A stretch of 64,000 nt of DNA from Panicum virgatum (Eukaryota; Streptophyta; Magnoliopsida; Poales; Poaceae): positions 191,001 through 255,000 of the forward strand of contig NC_053148.1 in NCBI RefSeq assembly GCF_016808335.1, given 5' to 3'. This document shows positions 23,441 to 34,561 of this stretch, one piece after another. Within the stretch, counting starts at the first letter, position 1; each line of letters begins with the position of its first letter. The notes beneath the pieces are model-generated. The model was not told the DNA's origin and searched no databases. It saw only the letters and a list, made by a program, of their open reading frames with translations. The position numbers and the translations under genes were made by a program.

Positions 23441-24186
23441 CTATGCTATCTATAGTCGGGTTGCATTTCAAGGACGATATATGGTAAGATAGATTGCTTA
23501 GCTGACTCACCAACGTAACTCTGACGCAGTTCAATGCACTGCAGTCCAATCATATCCAACCCAATCAGTCCCTGATGCAGAACGCTAAACATGGTCAGCC
23601 TGTTGAAATCGTAAACTCTTATCTTGCTTCACAACTTGCAACACTAACGAGTCAACACAATATAGGATCGTGCGTGTTGCTTACAGCAATATATACTGTA
23701 GTATATACACTTGAAAGGTTTGTTAGAGCAGAGCTTAGCAGAGGTTGTCAATCAGCAATCAGCAGATAATCAATCAATCAATACACCTACCCTCCCTACT
23801 ACTCCTAGATAAGCTACTAGCATTGCCTGCACAAAGCTTGTGAAACCGACAGCTAAAATATCACATATATTCCATCCATGCCACAACTTTTCCTCTCACA
23901 ATGCAAGTCGCACTCTACGTTGCCTCGGAACCCCCTTTTCTCGATCAACATGGCACCACAAATTAAAACACCTCAGGAGCCAGCCAATGCTTGCTTGCTT
24001 GTTTCAGACATAAAACATCGGATCCTTCATATGTGCAATCTATCTACCCGCAGATGCTAACTGCTTGCTTGCTTGCATCTGTTATATTCTATACTACAGA
24101 CTGCAGCTTATTATTACATACAGATTATGACCACCCCCCTAGCTGGGGTCTCTATTATTCTGCCTTGCTTTTACACAACACGACGG
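23441..24186. other. Intergenic / 3' flank of the homogentisate dioxygenase gene
   Basis: No independent gene is seen. Several GCTTGCTTGCTT runs occur. The part adjoining 24187 should contain the dioxygenase 3' UTR. Confidence 0.4.
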
Positions 24187-26418
24187 CTATGGACTTGCAG
24201 CAGGCTCGCTGGCTGTGGCTCCACTGTCATGTGAGAAGTGGGACTTCAATCCAATCCAACATTGGTAGTAATCAAGATCTCGATACGGCGAATCAAGAGC
24301 CCACCGGCACACACGAGGGATGAGCGAAGACTCGAACATGAACGCCAGCGTACCACTGAGCCTGAATGGCTCATTGGCATCAGCACGGCTGATCGTTGCC
24401 TCGTATGTCTTGGTGTCTGGTCCATGTGGTGTCATGCAGCTGTGCAGGCTAGCACCTCCGGGGAGAAAACCATCAGCCTTAGCCTGCATATATAAGACCA
24501 GCTCATTGCATTGTGTATCATCCTTGAGCATAACATAACAGCTGGTTGAGAGTCCAATATTGATCCAGATGCATGTTACCTCGTATATCCCATAAATCAG
24601 GCCCATGAACTCACTCATGCAGTTGCGATGGTAGTATGGAGGGCGGAATGTATTTTCAGCAACCAACCACCTAGGTGGGAATATTACAAAATCAAGTAAT
24701 GCGACACCAGGCTTATCAGTTGGCGCAGTAAGGACTGCAAATCAAATGAACAAGCAGACCCTCACACATGGTTAGTAGTAGGCCTCAAGATGCAGCCAGG
24801 AATGAATTATGCAATTTAACTTAGGGAAGAAATTCAGTTACCTGTGTTTACTGAAGGGTCACCATGATCAAATAGGACCGTATTAAATGGGCAGAACCTA
24901 CTCAAATCATACTGAAAGGAACAGAAAAGAAAAGAAAAAGTCGCTGTAAAAAAAAAGAGACAGTTTATTATATATAACAAGTGAAAGAAAAAGGACTTAA
25001 GAGGCACCAGCACTGCTACAATTGGCTACCTTATATGGGACATAATTCCCATGCCATGCAACCACATTGAACGGAGAAAAATCCTGCGTGGCAGTGAATA
25101 GTTCACCACCGTACTTGTGCACTATTGTGTACCCAGGGCGGTGGACCTGCTCAAACCATGCTGTGGGGGAAAGGAAATCCCTTGGTGAAGCCAAACCATT
25201 GGCACCTGCAGACAGACATAATTAGATTCTGATTCCAAAACAATTGGAAAAGGGAAGCCGCATGAGGTAGTACTACCGATTGGGCCAAGATCAGGGAGCT
25301 GAAAGTGGGTGCCGAAAATCTCAGAAGCGTAGCCACGTGAGGGGCCATCAGGCAAGTCAATGGCAAAGCGGAAGCCTTGAGGAATCACAACAATTTCGCC
25401 AGGTGAAACTAGCACCTTTCCACATTCGGTTGTGATCAACAACCCTGGGCTTGATAGCAAAAGAAGAGAGTGAGCATGTGTTGTGTATCCATTCCAAAGA
25501 GAAGGCATGCGTGTGCGTCATCAATAGAGATTGCACCGAAAATACAAACATCATTTGTTTTGGTTTGTTTCAATTTGAGGGAACAACAGAAGCATGTGAT
25601 GGTTACTGCTATGGTGCTGTTGGGTCTGATGATGACAAAAGAATATGCGAATGAATTTTGAAAACAACAAAGTTATTAAGCTGTTATAGGTGAGCCTATC
25701 AGAGAGAGCAGAGAAGAGATTCTGAAGGAAGGTAATCAGAGACGATGACTTACTTCCTTGCTGGGGAACAATGAGGAAATCACCATCCGCATTGCAGAAG
25801 GCGCATCCGTCCATGGACTTGTTAGCAGCGTACCTAGATTAGAGCAAGTACTACATGATATGAGGAGTGAAATCTCTCAAAATTAAGTGTGGGGGCAATT
25901 CGCCAGTGTAGTAGAACAAAACAAACATGTGGATGGCGTATCCATGTCGGAGGAAGGAGCTCCCGGCGCCGCAGACGGTGTAGAGGCCGTCGATGAAGTC
26001 GAGGGGCGGGTCCAGGGGCACCTCGGGCGGCCTCCAGCGCAGCTGCGTGGGCGTGGCGGCGGCTGTGGAGCGGTCGAACTCCCCGACGAGGCGGCCGTGG
26101 GCGGTTGGGCGGGGGTGGAAGGGCTCGTGGGTCACCGATGGCTTGATCCGGTACAGCCACCTGCAGCGGAAGAAGAAGCTGAATCTGAATCTGATGGATG
26201 ATGGAGCGGTTGCAGAAGCAGCAGAGGGCGTACGTGCGCAGGTTCTGGGCCCGTGGGGTGGTGAAGGAGGTGCCGGAGAGCTGCTCGGCGTAGAGGCCCC
26301 GCGGGCACACCAGCGGGCTGTTCTGGCCGACGGGGAGCGACCCCGGCACCGCCTCCGACGAGAAGGTGTTGCCCAGTCCGGAGAGGTAGCGCAGCTGCTC
26401 CTCCTCCTGCGCGGCCAT
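24187..26418 (-). CDS. HGO: Homogentisate 1,2-dioxygenase
   Basis: This Fe(II) enzyme opens the ring of homogentisate to maleylacetoacetate in tyrosine catabolism and so competes with tocopherol/plastoquinone synthesis for substrate. Exons (minus): 26234-26418, 25927-26160, 25754-25833, 25277-25444, 25030-25205, 24842-24911, 24580-24734, 24187-24483. They sum to 1365 nt, 454 aa plus stop, and every junction keeps frame with GT-AG sites. The N-terminus has [20 protein letters not shown] and [11 protein letters not shown], family hallmarks. The three iron ligands known for the human enzyme (His335, Glu341, His371) are matched at His340, Glu346 ([12 protein letters not shown]) and His376 (MTPHGPD), with identical spacing. 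The length is normal and nothing is broken. The start ATG is the first in frame before the conserved block. A MITE lies about 157 bp upstream. Confidence 0.96.
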
Positions 26419-26574
26419 GGCAGATTGCGGAGGAGGAGACGAGCGGGGCAAGGCTCCTGTCCTGCTGACTGCTGTCTGTGCTGGCTGCTGCAACTGCCAC
26501 GCAGCCACGGCCAAGCCACCAGCAGCAGCAGCAGCTTCCTTCCTGTACTGTAATACATACATGGACTCTCTTCA

Positions 26575-26926
26575 GGCCCTGTTTAGTTCTTTTTCATGCA
26601 CAAATTTTTTTCGAAGAAATCTTACCAATTTGAAGTACTAAATAAAATCTATTTACAAAACTTTTTGCACAGATGGATTGTAAATCGCGAGACGAATCTA
26701 ATGATGCTAATTAATCCATGATTAAGCAATAATTAGCGGATGGTTACTGTAGCATCACTGTTCCAAATCATAGATTAAGTAGGTTCATTGGATTCGTCTA
26801 GTGATTTACGGCCCATCCATGCAAAAAAAATTTGTAAATAGACTTAATTTAGTACTTCAAATTAATAAAATTCATTCGCAAAATTTTGCGTTTTTTGTGT
26901 TTACGGGGTGGGGACTAAACAGAGCC
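26575..26926. mobile_element. Tourist-like MITE in the dioxygenase promoter
   Basis: 352 bp with ends GGCCCTGTTTAGTTC and, reverse complemented, GGCTCTGTTTAGTCC. It is flanked by TCA on both sides (26572-26574, 26927-26929). The internal sequence is itself partly palindromic: CGAATCTAATGATGC versus CATTGGATTCG. Its distance from the ATG at 26418 places it in the proximal promoter. Confidence 0.75.
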
Positions 26927-26929
26927 TCA

Positions 26930-27645
26930 GTCTTCAGTTCAGTCTTGACTGCTTGCTTGCTGGAAGTACATGTCTATCCTCATCCTCATAGATCGATTGG
27001 GCTGTTGCTTCTCCAGTATTCCTTCCATTTTCACCACATTAAATTAGATTATCATTATTATTAAATGGTTTGGAATTTTGCGAGAAGATACAGACTTATC
27101 AGAAAAACCTTAGCATTATGTTCCTTCCAAAACAAACAGCATTCCCATTCACCAGTTAGGTACAGTTACATCTATCGCAGTTGAAATACCATACTGAAAA
27201 CACTCGCTACATTTACAGCAAACATAACAAGATACCAACCTAATGAGCTAGGCTCAAGCTACTAGCTAGCCCCATCCCCATGGCTAGTCTGTACACTCCA
27301 AAGTGCAGTGGCTTCGTTGGCAACTTGATTTGAACTTCAGTCTGAGAACCAAAAACTTGCAAGACCAACTCCCACCACAAAGCTGACTCGTTCGTCACTA
27401 GTATATATACAGATGGACAAATTTAGCCTATTTACTTCACAGTTTCTCCGTCCAGAAGATTTGCATTTCTATTTTTCCTTTTCAGCTCAAGCCTCAAGGC
27501 CAAGGAACACAGCTAAGCTAGCAGCCAATGCAAGCTCACACAAAGTAGCCCAGAGCAACCAGCTCCCACCTAACAGGCACCAAATCACCTTTAGTTGTCA
27601 CACCTCATGGCTTTCACAGGGCACCGCATTTTTCTCGTTCGCTTT
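26930..27645. other. Intergenic between two divergent genes
   Basis: Contains the promoters of the dioxygenase (minus) and GDSL (plus) genes. A TATATATA is present at 27402-27409. An in-frame upstream extension of the GDSL frame reaches 27413 but lacks a family match. Confidence 0.45.
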
Positions 27646-27653
27646 GCATATAT
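27646..27653 (+). promoter_or_regulatory. Likely TATA box of the GDSL gene
   Basis: CATATATAC lies about 75 bp before the chosen ATG, which would give a leader of about 45 nt. The alternative TATATATA at 27402 would give a leader of about 290 nt. Confidence 0.4.
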
Positions 27654-27721
27654 ACATGGGATTTTGCTTAGAGCTACTGCTGCACAAGCCTGCTGGATTC
27701 ACCTCCCTCCCACAAAATCCA

Positions 27722-29920
27722 ATGCAAGCCATGAGGGGTTTTCAACTTCTGGTCCTAGTGGCCTTGCTTATTGGGGAGTTGCACTGCGCAAGAACAGCAT
27801 CAGCACCACCAGCAGACGCCCCAGCAACATCACCACAATCTCCCGAGCCACCACCAGCAGATCAGCAAACCCCACCACAGGCGCCGGGGCCATCGCCTCC
27901 GTCGCCACGCCAACGGGGATCCCCACATCGACGACCAACAGCACCACCTACGCAGGATCCAGCACCACCGAAGCAGGAACCGGAACCGGAACCGGAACCG
28001 GAACCAGCACCGCCGCGGCTGGTTGTGCCACCAGAGGACTCTCCTGCGCCGGCAACACCCGGAATGATCAACCACACTACGGGTTGCACCACTCTCCTTG
28101 TACTTGGGGACTCAACCGTGGACCCTGGAAACAACAACCACCTGCCCACCACAGCCAGGGCAAATTTCTTGCCCTACGGCTTGAACTTCTACGGGCGCAG
28201 GCCCACTGGCCGATTCACCAATGGCCGGTTAGCCACAGATATGTTAGGTAAAAAAAATGCATATTCTCTGCATCTGCTCTTGCCTATGATACGTACTATT
28301 TCTTTGATTCACAACATGGACTGGAGTAGATATGCATAGCGGTACAACAAAATTAAGCGCATGCAGTAGGCTCTTTTCATCAGTAAATATATGCAGCAAG
28401 GAAACAGCTAGCTACAACCTCTAGGATAAAGGAAGCAAACTATGAACAGTAATTCTACAAAATCATGCAAACATATCCCTCCTCTGGATAGTTGATATAC
28501 GATGCTCAGGGGATATATATGTTCTGCCTGAACAAAGAAGAATACAGGAAAAGAAACGTATTGTCCTAGTTCCATGGCGCCTACTTTTAAGAATACTTAA
28601 CTGAGAGCTTTGATGTCATGCAGCGGAGAAGCTAGGTATAGGGAGAACTATTCCAGGCTTCTTTGACCCAAGCCTGAGGCTGGCCCAGCTCAGGAGGGGT
28701 GTAAGCTTTGCATCGGGAGGCTCTGGATACGACGACAGCACTGCCAACAGAATAGTAAGTGATCATAATACAATGCAAATGCAGTAAGATCCACCTTAAC
28801 AGATTTGTAAATTCCAACCAAGTGTGTCACATGATTAAAACAAAAATTATTGATTCATTCTTTTCACTGATAAAGCTATGATAGACTTGATGAAGATCAA
28901 AATCAAATCAGATTATTCAAATGTTATTACTTATTACAGTACCATAGATACAGTAGATGAGGCAATAGAGCAGATTTTCTTTGATCTTCATGTTATACAT
29001 AGTGCTGTGAGCAAGGTTACTTTGAGGTTCTGAACTACTAACCAGCTAAGCTTCCTACTTACAGAATGTGGTGTCATTCTCTGCACAACTGCGCAATCTT
29101 TTCCGTTACAAGCTACTCATCCGAACATTGCTTGGACCAAGAAGAGCAGAGCGACTTATTAACAGGGCTACCTTTGTGATAAGCTCTGGTACAAATGATA
29201 TGCTTTCTGTCTATCTTGCATCAAATCGATCGAATGCGATTAGTATGGAAATGTACGAGAATCACCTGATAACACGTGTTGCAAATTACACCCAGGTACG
29301 CATCTCCCTTTTCGAACAAGCATCTGGTATATATGTTCTCCTTCTCCGTTATAATTTGTAGCGCATATTTACCATATATCTCAGGCTATGATAATGCTTG
29401 GAGGAAGGAGATTTGTTTTTGTTGGACTGCCCCCAATGGGTTGCTTGCCAATTGCCCGAACTTTGGTCGGCACAGGATCGGACAGATGTGATGAGACATT
29501 AAATCAGCTTGCAGCTTCATTCAACTCGAAGCTAGTTCAACTGTTGAGTTTCATAAATTATCAGCGCCAAATTAGAACCTCATACATAGATACGTATACA
29601 ACCATACATGCCGCAACAGTGGATCCTAAGACCTTCGGTACGCATCATTTCCCTTAATTTCTAGCAGGCACAAGATCGAAGTAATCTTTTTATGACCTAG
29701 CTATCTGATTGCTTGTGTTTTTGGAATGGTAGACCTAACAGAAGTATCAAGAGGGTGCTGCGGATCAGGGGTAATTGAAGTAGGGCAAACATGCCGAGGG
29801 CGAAGAACATGTGGAGACCCCAGCAGGTACTTATACTGGGATGCTGTCCATCCAACAGAGAGGACAAACCAGCATTTCGCGAACGTGATGATGGATTCTA
29901 TTAGAGAACTCTATAGCTAG
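27722..29920 (+). CDS. GDSL esterase/lipase with proline-rich N-terminus (APG type)
   Basis: A secreted SGNH-fold hydrolase. Exons 27722-28247, 28624-28754, 29065-29295, 29385-29637 and 29733-29920 total 1329 nt (442 aa). The five-exon layout is standard for plant GDSL genes. Residues 1-23 are a hydrophobic signal peptide; a second in-frame Met at 27731 would shorten it by three residues. About 95 residues of Pro/Ala/Glu-rich sequence with an EPEPEPEPEP run follow. This resembles anther-specific proline-rich (APG) proteins and suggests a cell-wall location. Catalytic blocks: VLGDSTVDPGNNN (nucleophile Ser), GRRPTGRFTNGR, GTND, and the C-terminal Asp/His in WDAVHPTE. Cysteines in GCCGSG and CRGRRTCGD may pair. 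The physiological substrate is unknown. Confidence 0.93.
27975..28005 (+). repeat. GGAACC hexanucleotide repeat
   Basis: About five units of a 6-bp repeat, encoding the Glu-Pro run of the GDSL protein. It is prone to length variation. Confidence 0.85.
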
Positions 29921-31053
29921 ACTGAGTGAAGAGAGGGCCGTGATTTGGAGTCACAGCTTCACCAGACTCAGACATGAAGGGGCGGCTAGTTTTTATCGGA
30001 GTCATGTGTATCCAAATGTACTAGAGTTAATATATAGCTGAATTTGAATGGCCCTTATGGCCATTTGTATCACAAAGTGACAAACCGTATTGTGATGCTG
30101 ATGATGATGGAATAGATAGGATTAGTGATATCTTATTAGAAATGTGCATCGCTATGTATGGAATCACACCAGAAAGCCATATCTTGTTTTCCTGAAACTA
30201 GCTCCCCACTGTAGTAGGCCCTGAAACGAGCTCCCCAGTGTAGTAGGCGAGAGGAATAGCGATTAAGGCGAGGGCAGTTACCATGGCTATATCCTTTGGT
30301 TTCCGCCAGGGAGAGGTACGGGATCTGCCGGAGTCCGGAACAGAGAGATGGTTTGCTGAGGCGGCCAGCTGGAAGTGGGCAGGCAGGACACGTCTTGGCA
30401 GCCTCTGGCAGTTCCTTCCTTGTCACTCCAAAGAATCTGTGTAGAGAGATCAGTCTAAGCAAACCAAGCCAAGTAGATGTAGTAGTGCTATAAGATGATG
30501 CATGGATTGCAGATCATTCCCTCTGCTCGTGTTGGCATCACACAGGCAGGTGTTCATCAGGATCATGCAATCAATGCTCCCTACAGTCCTCTCTGCAAGG
30601 ACAACATTAGGGCAACCAAACAATAACAAACAAGCCGGAAAACAAGGCAAATTAGCTTTGCAACGCACATGCAGTTTATCGATGCTAGTAAGATCAACAC
30701 CTCAACATATCAAAACATCACAATATCCATTATCATCACCCATCACCATCACCATGTTACAAAGGCTTTGAAGCAGACGTCAAAACAGAAACTGATTCAT
30801 AAACACCCAATGAGAGAATAGCATTAAGATAGACCAGGCCTCGCCTCGGAAAGCAACAGCCAGACAGACCACTTGCTGCAGCTGTGCTTGCCGCTGCTGC
30901 TGTACATAATTATCCTGCTTCTTCAACATATCTTAAAGCTAACAAGTTCCGATCGCCAGGATAACTAAAAGGAGCCTACTGCTACGGTCGCCTTACTGAA
31001 ATCTATGTCCACAGCCTGAATTCATTCAACAGAGGGTCATATGACTCTACTCA
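29921..31053. other. Intergenic with one exon-like stretch
   Basis: The 3' UTR of the GDSL gene occupies the first part. On the minus strand, 30282-30436 is an open 155-bp segment with an acceptor-like CTACACAG upstream and GTAACT downstream; no partner exons or known family were identified. The 3' UTR of the OB-fold gene adjoins 31053. Confidence 0.4.
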
Positions 31054-32313
31054 ATCATCTTCCTCCGCCACGTCCACCAGTTCGTACTCCACCAGAGACA
31101 TGTTGTTGTCTTCCTTCACCTTGAAGTCAGCAGCATCAGTCACATCAATCCTCCCCCACTTGTCCACTGCCAGCCGCATGGTCCCCTTGAACATGTCAAT
31201 CTTGGCATTGCGGAAGATCACTGTCGTATCCGGCTTCAGAAGGTCAACTGTCCCCCCAAGAAAAGGAAATAAAGCAAGGCTAGGTCAGTCGCAAGTCACA
31301 TTGTGCACATTACACCAACAGTGATGAATATCACAAAACTACTTGCGTAACACATTTACATAAGGTTTCATCATGGTATATACCAAACTAATGAATTGAA
31401 ATGACGCAAGTATTACGCGGACTTCAGCTAGCAAGGTATAACGGATAATGTTGGTATATAAAAAAAAAGCCAAATAGCATGTTTGGTGGGCCGGTTGTTT
31501 CTGCATGGCCACTAAAGCGTACACCTATGTCATTAGCGCCGACATGTGTTAGTAGTCATCCACAATTGAACACAATGAAGCCTAAAGCATGTACGAGATC
31601 AATCAACATAACAAAAATTGCTGTGTGTGAAACGCCAGTCCTATGCAAATATATAGAGTGAACAAGTAGCGGGGGCTATGTATGGGTGAACAAGTAGCAG
31701 AGGCTATATATAGGCTACATAGCCTATTATAGAGTACTTAAAAGCTTGGAGTGCGAACTACACCTAACGGGTCATGTAACAGGAGCGGCATATTACAACG
31801 GCGTGATAAGAAGCGCGCGCGCGCGCGCGCACACACACACACACACACACAGAGATCTATGCAATGCAGTGGTGCACAGATCTGCAATGGTACCAGATCG
31901 AATCCCAGTAGAGCCAAGACAAAGCAGTTAACGGATCCGGTTGCAGATGGGTCGACGGCACGACTGGTGATCAAGGGCCAAGGAATAGTAATAGACGAGG
32001 AGGAGGTGCGGGGGCGGTACGTACTCTGGTCGTTGCGCGCTGTGACGAGGATGGTGCCGGTGTGGTCTCCGACGAGGCACTCGGCGACGCGGGTGCGTCC
32101 GAGGTGCGGGGAGTGCTTCTCGAGGACGGTGCGGGCGGAGAGGACGCGGGCGGTGAGGGTGTGGCCGTGCGTCTGGGGGCGCAGCTGGTCGATGGTGGTG
32201 AAGACGGGCTTGCGCAGGGGCACCGGCGCGGCGGGGGGGCCGCGGCGCACGTAGCCGGTGCCGGGGGGTGGGGGCCCGCGGCGGAAGGAGCCGCGCCTCG
32301 CAGGCGTCGACAT
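31054..32313 (-). CDS. OB-fold nucleic-acid-binding protein (At4g28440-like)
   Basis: Two exons (minus): 32025-32313 and 31054-31247, together 483 nt and 160 aa. The first 35 residues are Arg/Gly/Pro-rich. The OB-fold part begins KPVFTTIDQLRPQTHGHTL and includes RVAECLVGDHTGTILVTARN. The second exon contains VIFRNAKIDMFKGTMRLAVD and WGRIDV and ends with an acidic tail (LVEYELVDVAEEDD). This is the compact single-OB-fold arrangement of plant At4g28440-like proteins, distantly related to SOSS-B/RPA-type ssDNA or RNA binders. The biochemical role is uncertain. The ATG opens MSTPARRGSFRRG, and no other in-frame Met lies nearby. Confidence 0.88.
31813..31851. repeat. Compound (GC)n(AC)n microsatellite
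   Basis: About nine GC units run directly into about ten AC units within the intron of the OB-fold gene. Alternating purine-pyrimidine DNA of this kind can adopt Z-form. Confidence 0.9.
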
Positions 32314-32647
32314 CGGCGGTGATCCTCCCTCCTAAACCCTAGCGGCGGCGGCGGCGGGGTTGCAGTTGGTGGCGGCGGATACGAGAAGACAACTTGCTGC
32401 TGTCGGGGGTCTCGGCAACTGCCAGGTGGGGTGGGATGGGGTGGGGGTACTACAAGACGCCACGCCACCAGCAGCGGAAGGCGATTCGACGCCTGACATG
32501 CGTGGCATGGTGGGCTGGGCCGAAACCAGAGACTAGTTGGGCTGCATCTGAAGCGTGGGCCGCCCGTCCGTCTCCATTATTTGTTGATGAATTCACACCA
32601 CACGGGCCAAGGTGACAGTCAATTCGCTCCACCAGAAAAGAACACAT

Positions 32648-33729
32648 GCATCTCCAAGAGTGCTAAAAAATTAGAGTCCAAAAATTCTGGTTATGAAATC
32701 TTGTCAAAAAATATTGGGAGTAAAAAAAAGCAACTCCTCCAACAGTTTCCAAAATTACTTTCCCAAAAAAAAGATCGAGCCCCTCCTACCTCACCCCCAG
32801 GCACCTTGACTCGAATCAATCACGCGTTGAGGGATGGAAAATGAGCGAGAAACGCATGGGAACGTACTTTTCTTGGCCTGCAGCAAGCTCCTGCCCGTAC
32901 ATCCAGGGGCGTAGACAGGGGTCCCTGGGTCCTAAATTTACATTGAAAACTTGAATTTTGATTAAATTTTTATATAAATTAGCATGGTTGGACTCCCATA
33001 ATAATGAAAAAAAACAAATTCCTGGCTCCGCTCCTGCGTACATCCGGCACTCTTCTTGGCGGAGAGGAGCCGCCGCCGTCGATGGAGTGGATCTATGTAT
33101 CACCGATACGCAATACGGGTACGGCGATACGGCGATACGTGAGTTTAAAAAACGACATAGTGGTAGTATAGAGAGAGTATCGGAGTATCGAAGTATCGGA
33201 TACGCAAGTATCGGATACGGGTACGGCTGGGTTAGTGAAGTATCGGTGATTCATAGGAGTGGATCTGGCGGCGGATGGACAGGATGGGACCGTGTGGGGC
33301 GCACCATCGCGGCTGGTCCTCATCGCACGGACGGGGGACGCGGAAGGGAATTGGGAGCAAGGTGGCAGGCTGAGGTGCGGCAGGGAAGGAAGGGCACGGG
33401 TGGGGCGGTGTCGAAGGATGGCAGGCGGCTCTGGAAGGTGGGATGGAGCGCGGCGGCGGCTAAACTGGTAGGATGACGAAGGAAAATGGCGCGACTAGGA
33501 GGGAAAACGCGCGGGGGAGGCGTGCGGGAAGCGAGAAACGGCGGGCATCGGCGATGAATTTCGGGATTGGGAGCGACCGAGCGCCATTGAATATTTGGGT
33601 CCGGAGAGTGCTTGTTTTGGGCGAGCCAAAATATTGGGTAGAGGATTGGGCCACTGTTGGAGTTTTGATTTTCAGTTTTTTACCCAAAAGTTATTATTAG
33701 GAGTATTTTTTGGGCACTCTTAGAGATGC
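32648..33729. mobile_element. Non-autonomous DNA transposon with GCATCTCCAAGAGTGC ends
   Basis: The left end GCATCTCCAAGAGTGCTAAAA and the reverse complement of the right end GCATCTCTAAGAGTGCCCAAA pair. Further inside, CAACTCCTCCAACAGT and AACTCCAACAGTGG also correspond. The interior is partly GC-rich and holds a nested hAT element (33093-33256). No transposase was seen and no TSD was found, so the superfamily is open. Confidence 0.55.
33093..33256. mobile_element. 164-bp hAT MITE with GTATCGGATAC repeats
   Basis: Ends CTATGTATCACCGATAC and, reverse complemented, CTATGAATCACCGATAC. An exact 8-bp TSD GAGTGGAT flanks it (33085-33092, 33257-33264), diagnostic of hAT. Subterminal copies of GTATCGG/CCGATAC occur at both ends. 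It is nested inside the element 32648-33729. Confidence 0.88.
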
Positions 33730-34177
33730 TCTAAATCGCTTTCTTTGCTTGGCTCAAAAGTATAGATGAATGCCTCTATTATTTTGTCTATCTATCCTAT
33801 TTGTTTGGATCGTAGCTATATTGTGCGACAGACATTCTGAAAATACGCTAATCAATATATTTATATAGCTTTTCATAGCAGTATACATATATAGTTGCTA
33901 GTATATATATACTCCTTCTGTCTTAAAAAACAAATCATCTTAGAATCTATGGAACAAATTAATAAGCCATCTTAGAAATTTTAGAACAAATTAATAAAAA
34001 GATAAAATGATCATATTTGCTTCTATAAGACGTGCAGCCTTAGTATTTGTAGGGCGCATGATCATTTTCAGGTTTTCTCCCAATATAAGACGTGCAGCCT
34101 TAGTATTTGTTACTATGAATTAACTCACGGAAGCAATTAACTCACAGAAGCTGAGCAGCCCAGCGACGGGAATAAAA
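33730..34177. other. Intergenic with a 27-bp direct repeat
   Basis: The 27 bases at 34024-34050, beginning TATAAGACGTGCAGCC, recur exactly at 34084-34110. A Stowaway-like half terminus (ACTCCTTCTGTCTTAAAAA) lies near 33910. No gene is seen. Confidence 0.45.
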
Positions 34178-34561
34178 ATGGACCGATCTCTGTATTTTCT
34201 CCATCCATTCCATCCTGATCCTTTCTGTTTTCTTCCCATGGCTAGCGCTCCCGCCGCCGGCAACAAGGTCGTCCTCTCTGACGACGGCTGCGGCGAGGTC
34301 GTCCGCTCCGATGGTGATGGCGCCCGCGCTGACGGCAACGAGGTCGTCCGCTCCAATGGTGGCGGCGAGATCGCCCGCGCTGACGGCAACTTGGTCGTCC
34401 TCTCCGACGACGACGGCGAGGTCGTCCTCTCCGACGGCAAAGAGGTCGTCCTCACCGACGACGGCTGCGAGATCGTCCGCTCCAACGGCAACGAGGTCCT
34501 TTCCGACGACGGCAGCGAGATCGTCCGTTCTGACGCTGGAACATTGAGATCAATTCCATGA
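34178..34561 (+). repeat. Coding-like degenerate tandem repeat, possible 127-aa frame
   Basis: An ATG-initiated frame of 127 codons consists mainly of repeats of the type EVVRSDG/EVVLSDD, from DNA units of about 24-30 bp (GAGGTCGTCC plus TCCGACG(A/G)CGGC). The reverse strand is also open (34120-34581), as expected for a repeat whose unit length is a multiple of three. No family is recognised. It may be a simple repeat that happens to be open, or a fragment of an acidic repeat protein. Confidence 0.35.
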
